From Deltaproteobacteria bacterium RIFOXYD12_FULL_57_12 (lineage in GTDB: Bacteria > Desulfobacterota > Desulfobulbia > Desulfobulbales > BM004), in NCBI GenBank assembly GCA_001799275.1, contig MGTE01000045.1, positions 66,003 to 115,138 of the forward strand: DNA of 49,136 nt, written 5' to 3'. The stretch's first letter is position 1, and every line of letters begins with the position of its first letter. The translations under genes were made by a program, and so were the position numbers. The notes beneath the pieces are model-generated. The model saw only the letters and a list, made by a program, of their open reading frames with translations. It made no database searches and was not told the origin of the DNA. This document shows, piece after piece, positions 14,721-26,762 of the stretch.

Positions 14721-15914
14721 ATGAAAAAATTCACGTTTCTGGCGGTTGCCCTCAAGAACCTGAAAAGAAAACCTTTCAGAAGCGGCATCCTTATCAGTGC
14801 CATTGCTATCCTGGTATCCCTTTTAATCTTTGCGATTTCCTTCAGTATCAGTGTGGGCAGCAGCCTGAAAAAATCCTCAGACCGACTGGGGGCTGATCTG
14901 ATTATCGTGCCGGTTGGCGCGCGCGGTTTTGCCGAAGAGTTTTTGCTCGAATCAAAGCACACCGCTTTTTATATGCCCAAAGAGATGATTAAACGGGTAG
15001 CCGCAATCGAAGGCATTGAGACCCTTACCCACCAGACCTATCTTTCCTCAATTTCTGGCCTGTGTTGCGATATTCTTCCCACGCGAATAATTGCTTTTGA
15101 CCCGGAGAACGATTTCATCATAAAACCCTGGTTGCAGGGTTCGCTGGGGCGGCCATTGCAGAGAGGGGAAGCCATTGCCGGTTTCGGCACGAACGAAAAC
15201 CTGGGCCTCGGCCTGCTGGCGGTGGAAACCACTATCTTCAACAATAAATTTAAGATCGTCGGAGTTCTTGAACAAACCGGCACCGGCTTGGACAACGCCC
15301 TCTTCATGACCGAAGAAAACCTGGCTGCCATCATTGAGAGCGGCAAGTCCCCTCTGAAAAAGGGAGAGATCTCGATTATTTTTGCCAAGGTGAAGAAAGG
15401 TGCCGATCCTGACTATGTGGGAAGGGTCGTGGAGGGCAGTATTGTTGATGTAGATGTGGTGGCCCGGAGCAATATGGGCGAAAAATTCCTCAATGTACTG
15501 GCAGATATAAACAAAATTTTTCTGATTTCCATCACCCTTTCCTCTCTGTTGACCATTTTTCTGGTCTGGGCAATTTTTTCAGCAATCGCCAATGAACGCG
15601 CCAAAGAGATCGGCATCATGCGGGCGATCGGTGCCAAGGAGTCGCATATCACAAAGCTATTCTTTCTGGAAGTTCTGACGTTGGGCATTATCGGCAGCCT
15701 CATCGGTGTTGCGGCGGGTACCCTTCTTGCCTTTTGGCTTGTGCACACTTTTACTTTGATCAAAACCATCTCTGCCCAGCTTAATCTTGTTCATCAGCTG
15801 GTTATCGCGGTGGCGGGATTGATCCTTGGATCAGGGATTTGTGTGGGAGGGGCCTTGCTCCCCATCAACAGAATTAAAAAAATGGAACCACTTCTGGTAA
15901 TTAAAGAGGAATAA
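14721..15914 (+). CDS. ABC transporter permease, MacB/FtsX (LolC-like) type
   Basis: A 397-residue inner-membrane protein: one N-terminal helix (about 22-48), a large periplasmic MacB-PCD-like domain (about 50-265), then three C-terminal helices forming the FtsX domain, with the conserved ERAKEIGIMRAIGAKESHI coupling-helix region. Such permeases do mechanotransmission or lipoprotein and peptide extrusion rather than classic import. One base separates it from the ATPase TTG start (stop TAA at 15912-15914). Context next to an exported cytochrome suggests envelope biogenesis, but the cargo is unknown. No fusion or truncation is apparent. Confidence 0.88.
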   Translation: MKKFTFLAVALKNLKRKPFRSGILISAIAILVSLLIFAISFSISVGSSLKKSSDRLGADLIIVPVGARGFAEEFLLESKHTAFYMPKEMIKRVAAIEGIETLTHQTYLSSISGLCCDILPTRIIAFDPENDFIIKPWLQGSLGRPLQRGEAIAGFGTNENLGLGLLAVETTIFNNKFKIVGVLEQTGTGLDNALFMTEENLAAIIESGKSPLKKGEISIIFAKVKKGADPDYVGRVVEGSIVDVDVVARSNMGEKFLNVLADINKIFLISITLSSLLTIFLVWAIFSAIANERAKEIGIMRAIGAKESHITKLFFLEVLTLGIIGSLIGVAAGTLLAFWLVHTFTLIKTISAQLNLVHQLVIAVAGLILGSGICVGGALLPINRIKKMEPLLVIKEE

Positions 15915-15915
15915 A

Positions 15916-16602
15916 TTGTCTCAGATCGAAATAATCAAATTAAATAAATTTTATACGGTTGGCGACACCATTATCCCGGGAGTAAACGAGGTTTCACTCA
16001 ACATCGAGCAGGGGGAGTTTCTTTCCGTGGTCGGCCATTCCGGTTCCGGAAAGACGACCCTGGTTTCCATTGTCGGTGGTATTTTACGACCGACTTCCGG
16101 GCAGGTGCTTTATAACGGCTGCGATATTTGTGAGCTTGATGACAACGGCCTGTCAGAATATCGAAACAAAAAAATCGGCTTCATGTTCCAATTTGCCAGC
16201 CTGCTGCCAATATTGACCGCCACGGAAAACGTTCTGCTGCCGGCACTCTTCAGCCCGGACCAACAACAGGCAAAAGACAACGCGGAAAAGGCCCAGAGAT
16301 GCCTTGAGTTGGTTGGTATCGGTGAAAAGGGACTGGCCTATCCTTCGCAGCTCTCAGGCGGCCAGCAGCGCCGCGTGGCCATTGCCCGGGCCCTGATGAA
16401 TGATCCTGAAATAATCCTTGCCGACGAACCAACGGGTGACCTTGATGAAGATACCGAACGGGAAATAATGGAACTTTTCAGTAGAATCAATGAGGAGCAA
16501 AAAGTTACCATTATTTTTATCACCCACAATCTTGAGCTGGCCCGTCAGGCAAAAAAACAAATAAGAATGCACCAGGGTATAGTTGAGGAGCTTGCGTTGT
16601 AA
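15916..16602 (+). CDS. ABC transporter ATPase, LolD/MacB type
   Basis: A 228-residue ATP-binding subunit with every motif: Walker A GHSGSGKT (37-44 region), Q-loop [10 protein letters not shown], signature LSGGQQRR, Walker [13 protein letters not shown], and the switch His in FITHN. The start is a TTG one base after the permease stop, preceded by AAAGAGGA within that gene; no ATG lies near. It pairs with the upstream FtsX-type permease to power conformational work across the envelope. The DEPTGDLD form is typical of the LolD/MacB/FtsE group. Confidence 0.93.
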   Translation: MSQIEIIKLNKFYTVGDTIIPGVNEVSLNIEQGEFLSVVGHSGSGKTTLVSIVGGILRPTSGQVLYNGCDICELDDNGLSEYRNKKIGFMFQFASLLPILTATENVLLPALFSPDQQQAKDNAEKAQRCLELVGIGEKGLAYPSQLSGGQQRRVAIARALMNDPEIILADEPTGDLDEDTEREIMELFSRINEEQKVTIIFITHNLELARQAKKQIRMHQGIVEELAL

Positions 16603-16651
16603 AAAATTGTCCTATTTGTTTCTCCTGCGCGCCAGAGACAGCTCACGGCCT

Positions 16652-17779
16652 TCACAGATAGAGATTTTTTATGATGCTGTCGTGGAGAACCGGCCTAAAT
16701 TCCTTTATTTTATTGTTGTTTCTGTCAGGATGAACCCTGTTTGAAAGCAACACCATCGAGAGTTTTCTAGGATAATCAATCCAAAAAGATGTGCCAGTAA
16801 AGCCCAGGTGGCCAACGCTTTTCTCAGAGATATAGCGGCCGCCACTTGATGCTGTTGGTGCCGGGGTATCAAACCCCAACGCCCAGGTACTGCCTCCCAC
16901 CCGTGCGAAAAAAGAAGCCAGGTCTTTGTTCGCATAATTTGGATGGGCTGCCCGACCATACCATTGGTCGAGCAGAAAGGAGGTAAGGGAAAGCACCCCC
17001 TCGATATTTCCGAAAAGACCGGCGTGGCCGGCAACCCCACCCATGACATAGCAGTTGTCATCGTGCACTTCGCCGCAGAGTATTTTCTTCCGCCAAGGAC
17101 AGTTCTCGGTTGGAGCAAAAATTATTCCTTTTTTATTACCGCCATCCAATGCCCCAAACCATAAATTTTCTTCCAGGCCAAGGGGTTTCAGAACATTATT
17201 CGCTACGTATTCATTTAAAAGAATCCCGGACTTTTCTTCAATTATTCTACCAAGAAGCATAAATCCAAGGTCACTGTATTCTGATTTCGAACCAGGATGG
17301 TAAACTAACGGTTCCTTGAACAACTGAAGGAATATTTTTTCCTTTGCCTCCTGAAAGGAAAGACCTTTAGCTATTTCATAATACGGCCGGTACGCAGGAA
17401 AACCGGAGCAGTGGGATAATAATTGTTTGAGAGTGATATTTTTTTTCTCTCCATCCCAATCTCCGGCCAGGAGAGAAGGCAGGGTATCATTCAGGGAAAC
17501 TATACTTTTTTTTAATAAACATAAAACAGCTAGAGTTGTCGCTAATGGCTTCGTAAGAGAGGCAAGATCATAATACGTTTCTTTCGCTGTGTTAATCTGA
17601 TCCGGGAAATAGGAGTGTTTTCCATAAAAAAAACACAACTTCTTTTTTTCATGAGACAATCCAAAAGAAATACCTAACACCGCGCCCGGGAAAATATGAT
17701 TGGTTGTGGCGGATTCAAACAGGCTTTCAATATCCTTTTTTAGTTGTGAAATCCTTTTTGTTGAAAACACATTAATCAC
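16652..17779 (-). CDS. Class C beta-lactamase-fold serine hydrolase
   Basis: A 375-residue member of the beta-lactamase/penicillin-binding-protein-like family. The catalytic SxxK is SLTK (Ser74, Lys77) in DLASLTKPLATT; the second motif is probably YSD in SEYSDLGFMLLGR; the third (KTG equivalent) is LGFTGTSFWID. No signal peptide is evident, so it is likely cytosolic or non-classically located. Homologs range from esterases and D-aminopeptidases to peptidoglycan-related hydrolases; antibiotic resistance cannot be inferred. It ends close to the convergent ABC ATPase. Base composition is lower in GC than the genes to its left, leading into the AT-rich dnaN block. Confidence 0.85.
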   Translation of the reverse strand: MINVFSTKRISQLKKDIESLFESATTNHIFPGAVLGISFGLSHEKKKLCFFYGKHSYFPDQINTAKETYYDLASLTKPLATTLAVLCLLKKSIVSLNDTLPSLLAGDWDGEKKNITLKQLLSHCSGFPAYRPYYEIAKGLSFQEAKEKIFLQLFKEPLVYHPGSKSEYSDLGFMLLGRIIEEKSGILLNEYVANNVLKPLGLEENLWFGALDGGNKKGIIFAPTENCPWRKKILCGEVHDDNCYVMGGVAGHAGLFGNIEGVLSLTSFLLDQWYGRAAHPNYANKDLASFFARVGGSTWALGFDTPAPTASSGGRYISEKSVGHLGFTGTSFWIDYPRKLSMVLLSNRVHPDRNNNKIKEFRPVLHDSIIKNLYL

Positions 17780-18065
17780 CTGTTTTTATTAAAAATAATA
17801 AAAATCCCCCGCTGTTATATTTGTTGAATTTTCGCGGACGATAAACTATAGTTGTATAACTTTTTTGGGGTGGTGGTGTTAACTTTTTTTTAATAATTTG
17901 TTAATTTCTCTCTTTTGTTTTTTTCTTATCTTTTTTAAAAAACTTATCAAACATTAATTTATTAACAAATTAAAAAAGTTAAGTTGTTTTTTAACTTGTT
18001 GCCGTCCTTAATAATAACAATATTTTAACCCCTTTGTTTTCTTAAATAAGAAAGAGGACTTATTT
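17780..18065. other. AT-rich intergenic region upstream of dnaN, origin-like
   Basis: This 286-base stretch is strongly AT-rich. It holds an imperfect inverted repeat (left arm 17879-17904, right arm TTAACAAATTAAAAAAGTTAA at 17962-17982), a small hairpin (AAGTTAA 17976-17982 with TTAACTT 17991-17997) and GGGGTGGTGG at about 17867-17876. Position next to dnaN-gyrB and the AT richness suggest an origin unwinding region. However, I find no convincing DnaA box (TTATCCACA) and no dnaA gene, so oriC is only a possibility. Confidence 0.4.
17824..17852 (+). promoter_or_regulatory. Candidate sigma-70 promoter for dnaN
   Basis: TTGAAT (17824-17829) and TATAGT (17847-17852) are 17 bases apart, giving a leader of about 210 bases that includes the inverted repeat. 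In such AT-rich DNA chance matches are common. Confidence 0.4.
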
Positions 18066-19202
18066 ATGACTATTAAATTTGAGGCTTCCAAGGAAAACCT
18101 TTTATATTCCCTTTCTTTATTGCAAAATATCGCAGGAAAAAAAGGAACACTGGCTATATTGTCTAATATTTTGATAAAATCACAAGGAAATAATGTTGAA
18201 TTAATAGCTACAGACTTGGAAATTGGTATTAAAAATGAGCTCGATGCCAATATAATTAGTCAAGGTTCTATAACATTACCAGCAAAAATTTTATATGAAC
18301 TTGTAAAAGAATCTTGCTCTGATTTTATATCAATTGAAGAACAGGATAATTATTGGGTTAAAATTGTTTCAGGTACTAGTGTCTATAATCTTGCTGGAAT
18401 ATCTTCCGAAGAATATCCGGATTTTCCTGAATATAATGAAGATATGCTTGTTGATGTTAAAGCCAATTTATTTAAAGAACTAATAGATAAAACTCTTTTT
18501 TCTATAGCTCATGACAGAGAGAATAATTTTACCTTGACAGGAGCTTTACTTGAAAAAGAACAAATAGATAATAATAATTATATTAGAATGGTATCATCGG
18601 ATGGCCACAGGTTGTCTATAAAGCAGACTATGATTGAAGATGATTTATCTACTCTTAATATAGATAAAAATACAATAATACCAAGAAAGGGTATATTAGA
18701 AATAAGAAAATTATGTGAAACATCAGAAAATGATAATATAAAAATAGGATTTGATAATAAACAGTTAGTTGTAAAATCTAACAATTCATTAATGATTATT
18801 AGATTAATGAATGGAGATTTTCCTGATTACAAAAATCTTTTGAAAATAATTAATAGAAAAAATTCAATTGAGGTTGAAAGAAAAACATTTCTTGAATCAT
18901 TGAGAAGAACAAACCTTTTCACTGAAAGCATATTTAACGCTGTTCATTTAAACATACAAAAAAATATAATGATATTATCTTCGCAAAATACGGATTACGG
19001 CAGCGCAACCGACAAAATTACAATTGAATATGAAGGAGAAACCTTGGCATTAGGTTTTAATTGTAAATATTTTATTGAAGCTATTCAAGTTATGTCCAGT
19101 GAATTTATAAATATTTATATAAATTCTGAGCAGAGTCCTTGTTTAATTGAAGGAAAAGATGATATTGGTTTTGTAAATATTATAATGCCAATGAAAATAT
19201 AA
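18066..19202 (+). CDS. dnaN: DNA polymerase III beta subunit (sliding clamp)
   Basis: A 378-residue clamp of normal length. Recognisable are the N-terminal MTIKFEASKENLLYSL, the central SSDGHRLSIKQT segment, and the C-terminal FVNIIMPMKI, close to the family's terminal MPMRL. It forms the ring that tethers DNA polymerase III to DNA. The gene is far more AT-rich than its neighbours: two 60-base rows (18541 and 18721) count 25% and 20% GC, against 72% for the row at 20401 in gyrB. Its codons are full of AAT, ATA and AGA. The usual dnaA upstream and recF downstream are absent; gyrB follows after 84 bases, in which CCAACG/CGTTGG (19230-19258) can pair. Confidence 0.95.
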   Translation: MTIKFEASKENLLYSLSLLQNIAGKKGTLAILSNILIKSQGNNVELIATDLEIGIKNELDANIISQGSITLPAKILYELVKESCSDFISIEEQDNYWVKIVSGTSVYNLAGISSEEYPDFPEYNEDMLVDVKANLFKELIDKTLFSIAHDRENNFTLTGALLEKEQIDNNNYIRMVSSDGHRLSIKQTMIEDDLSTLNIDKNTIIPRKGILEIRKLCETSENDNIKIGFDNKQLVVKSNNSLMIIRLMNGDFPDYKNLLKIINRKNSIEVERKTFLESLRRTNLFTESIFNAVHLNIQKNIMILSSQNTDYGSATDKITIEYEGETLALGFNCKYFIEAIQVMSSEFINIYINSEQSPCLIEGKDDIGFVNIIMPMKI

Positions 19203-19268
19203 TTGTTTATTAGCCAGAAAGTTATATATCCAACGTGAAAATTTTGGATACCCGTTGGTCAATAATAA

Positions 19269-21683
<2,415 letters not shown>

Positions 21684-21735
21684 CAATTCGCATTTTCCCG
21701 GTTCTCGGGAGCAGATACCATAGGATGTGTCATTC

Positions 21736-24225
21736 ATGATTGAAGAACACGAGAAAATCAAGCACACCATTTCCATCGAGCAGGAACTTAAGAAATCCTA
21801 TCTCGACTATGCCATGAGCGTTATCGTCGGGCGCGCCCTGCCGGATGTGCGGGACGGCTTAAAGCCGGTGCACCGGCGGGCCCTGTTCGCCATGCGCGAA
21901 TTGAACAACTACCACAACCGGCCGCACCTGAAATCCGCAAGAATCGTCGGTGACGTTATCGGTAAATACCATCCGCACGGCGATACGGCGGTCTATGACA
22001 CAATTGTCCGCATGGCCCAGGTTTTTTCCCTGCGCTACCCCCTGGTCGACGGGCAGGGCAACTTCGGATCGGTTGATGGCGACTCACCGGCGGCCATGCG
22101 GTACACCGAAGCCAGGATGACGAAAATCGACCAGGAGATGGTGTCGGATCTTGAAAAAGAAACCGTCGATTTTATTCCAAATTACGACAACAGCTTAACC
22201 GAGCCGGTGGTTTTTCCGGCAAAAATACCCAATCTTCTTGCCAACGGCTCTTCAGGCATTGCCGTGGGCATGGCCACCAACATTCCGCCCCACAACCTTG
22301 CCGAGGTTCTGGACGGACTCATGGCCATGATCGATGACCCAAACATTACCGTGCATCAATTAGGCCAAATCATCACCGGTCCGGATTTCCCTACTGGTGC
22401 CTTTATCTGCGGCCGGGCCGGGATCAGGGAAGCCTATGAAACAGGGCGCGGCTCCATCCTCATTCGCTCCAAGACCCATGTCGAACCGATCAAGCACGGC
22501 AACCGCGAGGCCATTATCATAACGGAAATCCCCTTTCAGCAAAACAAGGCGTCCCTGGTGGAAAAGATCGCCCTGCTGGTCAAGGAGAAGCGGGTCACCT
22601 CTATCTCGGAGATCCGCGACGAATCGGATCGACGCGGCATGCGTATCGTCCTGGAATTGAAAAAGGATGAATTCCCCGAGGTGGTGTTAAACCAGCTCTA
22701 TAAGCACACGCCGCTGCAGAAGAGTTTCGGGATTATTCTTCTTTCCATTGTCAACAACAAACCTGAGATCCTCAATCTCCGGCAGATTCTTCAGCACTTC
22801 CTACTGCATCGCAAGACCATTGTGTACCGTCGCACGGTCTATGATCTGAAAAAGGCAGAGGAGCGGGCCCACATTCTCGAAGGCCTGAAGATCGCCATAA
22901 CCAACATGGATGAGGTAGTTACTCTGATTAAAGAGTCTGCCAATCCCCTGGAGGCCCGCGTCGGTTTGATGGAACGCTTCGGCCTGAGCGAGATTCAGGC
23001 ACAGTCCATTCTTGAAATGCGCCTCCAGCGGTTGACCGGCCTGGAACGTGAAAAGATCCTCAGCGAATATAATGAACTGTTGAAAGATATCACCTGGTAC
23101 CATCAGATCTTGAGCGATGAAACCCTGGTGTTGAAAATTATTCGGGACGAGTTTGAACAGATCAAGCAGGAGTATGGCGACGCGCGACGGACCGAGATTA
23201 TCGACGCTCCGGATGAGATTCTTCCCGAAGATATGATCACCCCGGAAACCATGGTGGTCACGGTCACCCATACCGGCTATATCAAACGCAATCCGGTGAG
23301 CCTGTATCGGGCGCAGAGAAGAGGCGGTAAGGGAATTACCGGCATAACCACCATCGAGGAGGATTTTGTCAGCAATCTCTATTTGGCCTCCACCCATGAC
23401 ACCTTCCTGTTTTTCACCAATCACGGCAAGGTGTTTTGGCGCAAGGTTTATGAAATTCCCCAGTCCGGTCGTACCGCCCGCGGCAAGGCTATTGTCAACT
23501 TTCTCGAGCTTACCGAGGGCGAGAAGGTGGCCGCCATCCTACCGGTTTCCAGTTTTGAGCGGAGCGATGAATTCGGTGTTTTCATGACCACAAAGCTCGG
23601 CCGGGTCAAGAAAACGAGCCTGCGAGAATTCAGCCGTCCCCTGCGCAAGGGGAAAATCGCGCTCACCATCAATGAGGATGACGAGATCATGTCGGCCGCC
23701 ATTACCAGTGGCGACAACGAGATTCTGCTTATTTCCAGGAGGGGTATGTCGGTTCGGTTTCACGAGAGCGATGTTAGGACCATGGGCCGGGGAGCCGCCG
23801 GAGTCAGGGGGATTACCCTTGGTGCTGGAGACGAGGTGGTTGGCATGGTGGTGCTGGAAAAGGATAAATCCATTCTGGCGGTGACGGAAAACGGCTATGG
23901 TAAGCGAAGCCCGATTGAGGAATACCGGTTACAGAAGCGTGGCGGCCGAGGGGTGATCGCCATCAAGGCCAGCCCCCGCAACGGCAACATTATCGGCGTT
24001 CTGCTGGTCACCGATGAAGATGAGGTGATGATGATTGCCAGCAGCGGCAAGATTATCCGGATGAACATGGAAAACGTTAGGGTGATCGGTCGGAACACCC
24101 AAGGGGTCAGATTGATTAACCTGCAGGGCAACGAAAAGGTGGTTGGCCTGGATCGCGTTGCCCCGGGTTCTGATTCCGATGAGGAGGATGAGGAATTCAC
24201 GGCAGAGGAGCAGGAGCAGGAATAA
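21736..24225 (+). CDS. gyrA: DNA gyrase subunit A
   Basis: An 829-residue breakage-reunion subunit. The catalytic tyrosine is Tyr123 in [10 protein letters not shown]. In the quinolone-contact region [17 protein letters not shown], position 83 (E. coli numbering) is Thr and position 87 is Asp; Thr is found naturally in some bacteria. The C-terminal wheel has the GyrA box QRRGGKG and the variant QKRGGRG, and ends in an acidic tail ([10 protein letters not shown]). ATG 21736 is favoured over GTG 21727 because AGGA lies upstream at a workable distance. Its stop overlaps the gpsA start (TAATG), so gyrB-gyrA-gpsA form an operon. Confidence 0.96.
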   Translation: MIEEHEKIKHTISIEQELKKSYLDYAMSVIVGRALPDVRDGLKPVHRRALFAMRELNNYHNRPHLKSARIVGDVIGKYHPHGDTAVYDTIVRMAQVFSLRYPLVDGQGNFGSVDGDSPAAMRYTEARMTKIDQEMVSDLEKETVDFIPNYDNSLTEPVVFPAKIPNLLANGSSGIAVGMATNIPPHNLAEVLDGLMAMIDDPNITVHQLGQIITGPDFPTGAFICGRAGIREAYETGRGSILIRSKTHVEPIKHGNREAIIITEIPFQQNKASLVEKIALLVKEKRVTSISEIRDESDRRGMRIVLELKKDEFPEVVLNQLYKHTPLQKSFGIILLSIVNNKPEILNLRQILQHFLLHRKTIVYRRTVYDLKKAEERAHILEGLKIAITNMDEVVTLIKESANPLEARVGLMERFGLSEIQAQSILEMRLQRLTGLEREKILSEYNELLKDITWYHQILSDETLVLKIIRDEFEQIKQEYGDARRTEIIDAPDEILPEDMITPETMVVTVTHTGYIKRNPVSLYRAQRRGGKGITGITTIEEDFVSNLYLASTHDTFLFFTNHGKVFWRKVYEIPQSGRTARGKAIVNFLELTEGEKVAAILPVSSFERSDEFGVFMTTKLGRVKKTSLREFSRPLRKGKIALTINEDDEIMSAAITSGDNEILLISRRGMSVRFHESDVRTMGRGAAGVRGITLGAGDEVVGMVVLEKDKSILAVTENGYGKRSPIEEYRLQKRGGRGVIAIKASPRNGNIIGVLLVTDEDEVMMIASSGKIIRMNMENVRVIGRNTQGVRLINLQGNEKVVGLDRVAPGSDSDEEDEEFTAEEQEQE

Positions 24226-25241
24226 TGGTTTCGGCTGAGAAGATAGCCGTCATCGGAGCCGGCAGCTGGGGCACAGCCTTAACCAAACCGCTGGGTGAGA
24301 ATGACAGGAAGATTTTTCTCTGGGGCCACCGGCCGGAGTTTGTGGAGCAGCTACGGCAGAACGGCGAAAATGTGGCATATCTGCCGGGGTATCGCTTTTC
24401 CACCAGCGTCAAACCGGTGGCAGATTTACAGGCGGCGGTATCCGGCAGCCGGCTGGTGGTGATGGTGGTCCCTTCCCATGTGTACCGCGGCGTGTTCCGT
24501 CAGCTTATCCCCTTTCTGGCCGACGGGGTTTTTATTATTTCCGCCACCAAGGGCATTGAAAACGAAACCCTGGCCACCATGACCCGGGTTATGGAAGAAG
24601 AACTGGTGGGCTGCTGTCAACCTTTCCACCTCGGGGTTCTTTCCGGACCGAGTTTTGCCAGGGAGGTCGTACAAGGCACACCCACGGCGGTCACGGTCGC
24701 CGCCGGCACCATGGAGGAGGCCCAATATTTTCAGCGAGTTTTTTCAACGGAAAAATTCAGGGTGTATGCCAGCACCGACGTCATCGGCCTTGAGCTGGGC
24801 GGGGCGCTGAAGAACATCATTGCCATTGCCGCCGGGATCTGTGATGGTCTGGGGTACGGCACCAATACCCGGGCAGCCCTTATTACCAGGGGGTTGGCAG
24901 AAATAAGCCGGCTGGGGGTGAAGATGGGGGCCCGCCCCCTTACCTTTTCAGGATTGGCCGGGCTGGGCGATCTGGTCCTCACCTGCACCGGCGATCTCAG
25001 CCGCAATCGCACTGTCGGCCTGAAGCTTGGCCAGGGCAAGAGCCTCGCCGCCATTCTCGGGGAAATGAATATGGTGGCAGAGGGCATAAAAACCACGCGA
25101 TCTGCCTGGAATCTGGCCAGAAAGCAAGGGGTTGACATGCCGATTCTCGAGCAGATCCACGCGGTACTCTATGACGGCAAGCCCTGCGAGGCGGCGGTTA
25201 AGGATCTTTTGACCCGCGATCTCAAGGAAGAACTGGGCTGA
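24225..25241 (+). CDS. gpsA: Glycerol-3-phosphate dehydrogenase [NAD(P)+]
   Basis: A 338-residue enzyme that reduces dihydroxyacetone phosphate to sn-glycerol-3-phosphate, the backbone of phospholipids. The nucleotide-binding motif is AVIGAGSWGTAL (8-19). SATKGIE, GVLSGPSFAREV and the catalytic-lysine region ELGGALKNIIAIAAGICDGLGYG are intact, as is GLAGLGDLVLTCTGDLSRNR. It overlaps the gyrA stop by one base, so expression is linked to gyrase. Its own stop abuts the stop of rdgB on the other strand with no base between. Confidence 0.95.
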   Translation: MVSAEKIAVIGAGSWGTALTKPLGENDRKIFLWGHRPEFVEQLRQNGENVAYLPGYRFSTSVKPVADLQAAVSGSRLVVMVVPSHVYRGVFRQLIPFLADGVFIISATKGIENETLATMTRVMEEELVGCCQPFHLGVLSGPSFAREVVQGTPTAVTVAAGTMEEAQYFQRVFSTEKFRVYASTDVIGLELGGALKNIIAIAAGICDGLGYGTNTRAALITRGLAEISRLGVKMGARPLTFSGLAGLGDLVLTCTGDLSRNRTVGLKLGQGKSLAAILGEMNMVAEGIKTTRSAWNLARKQGVDMPILEQIHAVLYDGKPCEAAVKDLLTRDLKEELG

Positions 25242-25925
25242 TTATACCATTTTGTCTTTTGACCAGTCGTTGTGCTCAAATTCCCTGTGGTCCGGCTTCG
25301 GGGGTTTTACTTCGAGCAGGCGGGCTCGTAACCAGGCCATCACCTTGTCGAATTCCGCGGCCAGTTCACCCAGGGCCTTGCCGCGATGGCTGATCCGGTT
25401 TTTTTCCTCAATGGTTAACTCCGCAAAGGTTTTGCCGAACGGCCGATAATAAAAAACCGGGTCATAACCGAAACCTTCTTCACCCCGAGGCGCATCGAGT
25501 ATCTCCCCTTCGCAGCGGCCTTCATAGGTGAGAGCCGGGCCGGAGGGAACAGCGAGGGAGAGAACACACTCAAAGGCGGCTTTCCGGTTTTCTTTGCCGG
25601 CCATTTCCCGCAAAAGTTTGTCGGTGTTTTCCGCATCGGTGGCCTTGGCGCCGGCATAGCGGGCCGACCACACCCCCGGCGCCCCGCCCAGTGCCTCCAC
25701 TACCAGCCCGGAATCATCGGCAATAGCCGGCAACCCTAACACCTTGGCGGTGAACAGGGCCTTTTTGTAGGCATTTTCTTCAAAGGTTGCGCCGTCCTCA
25801 ACCGCCTCTGGTATCGGACCAAAATCATTCAAACTTTTTATTTCTACCGGGAAGTCCTTGACGATTGCCCGGAACTCCTTGACTTTGCCCGCATTGCGGG
25901 AGGCCAGTACAATAATGTTTACCAT
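25242..25925 (-). CDS. rdgB: XTP/dITP diphosphatase (HAM1/RdgB family)
   Basis: A 227-residue house-cleaning pyrophosphatase that removes non-canonical purine nucleotides (XTP, dITP) from the pool. Signatures: VLASRNAGKVKEF, ATFEENAYKKA, ADDSGLVVEALGGAPGVWSARYAG, GFGYDPVFYY and NRISHRGKAL. It carries a C-terminal extension of about 25 residues (LEVKPPKPDHREFEHNDWSK), longer than the usual 200-residue enzyme. It is convergent with gpsA with zero spacing and no hairpin, so the two transcripts probably overlap. Confidence 0.94.
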   Translation of the reverse strand: MVNIIVLASRNAGKVKEFRAIVKDFPVEIKSLNDFGPIPEAVEDGATFEENAYKKALFTAKVLGLPAIADDSGLVVEALGGAPGVWSARYAGAKATDAENTDKLLREMAGKENRKAAFECVLSLAVPSGPALTYEGRCEGEILDAPRGEEGFGYDPVFYYRPFGKTFAELTIEEKNRISHRGKALGELAAEFDKVMAWLRARLLEVKPPKPDHREFEHNDWSKDKMV

Positions 25926-26126
25926 GGGTGTTTCCCCGATTATTTTTTTTCTAACCTGTCGACCAGCGAAGATTTTTACACTGCCATGTTTTTACCATCT
26001 GCATCAAAATTGACAAGAGGGTTTACACAACTCTTTTTTTTCTGGTATTTTTTCTCTTGACCTTCCGCCAAAAATCATGATGTAGTAACGCGCAAACATT
26101 GACGGATCCGGAACGTCCTGCAAACA

Positions 26127-26159
26127 AAGACAACACACACATGTTGTCTTATCGATAAG
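26127..26159. promoter_or_regulatory. Overlapping palindromes before an unknown operon
   Basis: AAGACAACA-N6-TGTTGTCTT (26127-26150) and CTTATCGATAAG (26148-26159) overlap and run into the AAGG ribosome site of the next gene. They may be an operator, or a hairpin that hides the ribosome site. The remainder of the 25926-26169 gap shows only a weak promoter-like TTTACA...TGGTATTTT at 26022-26051. Confidence 0.35.
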
Positions 26160-26169
26160 GGTGAAAGAG

Positions 26170-26757
26170 ATGGCAGAGATAAAAAGCACTTTAGAAAAGG
26201 CCATGGAACGACTGGCACGGATGGGAGAAGTCTCGTCACAGGAAATCGCCGAGGAGGAAAGCCTGAAGCGTGGAATGCGCCTGGCAGCTGAATATCTGAG
26301 CAAGAGCAGGGCGACCCTGGCAGAAGCCCTAGTCGGGCAGGGGCCGGCCGAGCAGCGCCAGTTGCGGAAAGGCATGGTGCAGACCTTGTTACGTAATATC
26401 GTGCTGCCGCGGGACGAGGTCAACCAGGCAGCGACCATGGCGATGGCCGGCTTGATGGAACTGGCCGGCGCCGCCGGCGACATGGCGACAATTTTCGGCG
26501 AGATGCAGCAGATTCTGGAGCGGTATGTCGGCCAGCGCACGGAGTTGCGCCGGCAATTGGAGGGCGCGCTCCGGCAGCAGCTGGAGATGGCAATGGCACG
26601 GCAACCCGGCGGGCAGGCGGATCCCGGAGTTAAGATCGATCCGACCCGACATCCCAGGTTTGCCGAGGAATGGCAGCGGATCCAGAGTGATTTGACCGAC
26701 CAGTACAGCCGTGCTTTAAACCAATACAAAGAACTGATCACGCAGCGTCTGGCCTGA
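26170..26757 (+). CDS. Conserved-looking helical protein of unknown function
   Basis: A 195-residue, Ala/Glu/Arg/Met-rich protein, nearly all alpha-helical and likely coiled-coil in parts (ERYVGQRTELRRQLEGALRQQLEMA). It has no signal peptide or membrane segment and no catalytic motif I recognise. ATG 26170 is preferred to GTG 26161 because AAGG lies nine bases before it. It shares an operon with an 87-residue gene (5-base gap) and the M24 peptidase. A structural or regulatory role is possible but not shown. Confidence 0.7.
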   Translation: MAEIKSTLEKAMERLARMGEVSSQEIAEEESLKRGMRLAAEYLSKSRATLAEALVGQGPAEQRQLRKGMVQTLLRNIVLPRDEVNQAATMAMAGLMELAGAAGDMATIFGEMQQILERYVGQRTELRRQLEGALRQQLEMAMARQPGGQADPGVKIDPTRHPRFAEEWQRIQSDLTDQYSRALNQYKELITQRLA

Positions 26758-26762
26758 GGCTT

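Noticed and set aside
17780-18065. Firm oriC call
   Set aside because: AT richness and dnaN-gyrB proximity fit, but DnaA boxes are not convincing and dnaA is absent, so it is listed only as origin-like.
21973-22020. Quinolone-resistance mutation in gyrA (Thr at position 83)
   Set aside because: Thr at this position is natural in a number of bacteria and Asp87 is unchanged, so no resistance can be inferred.
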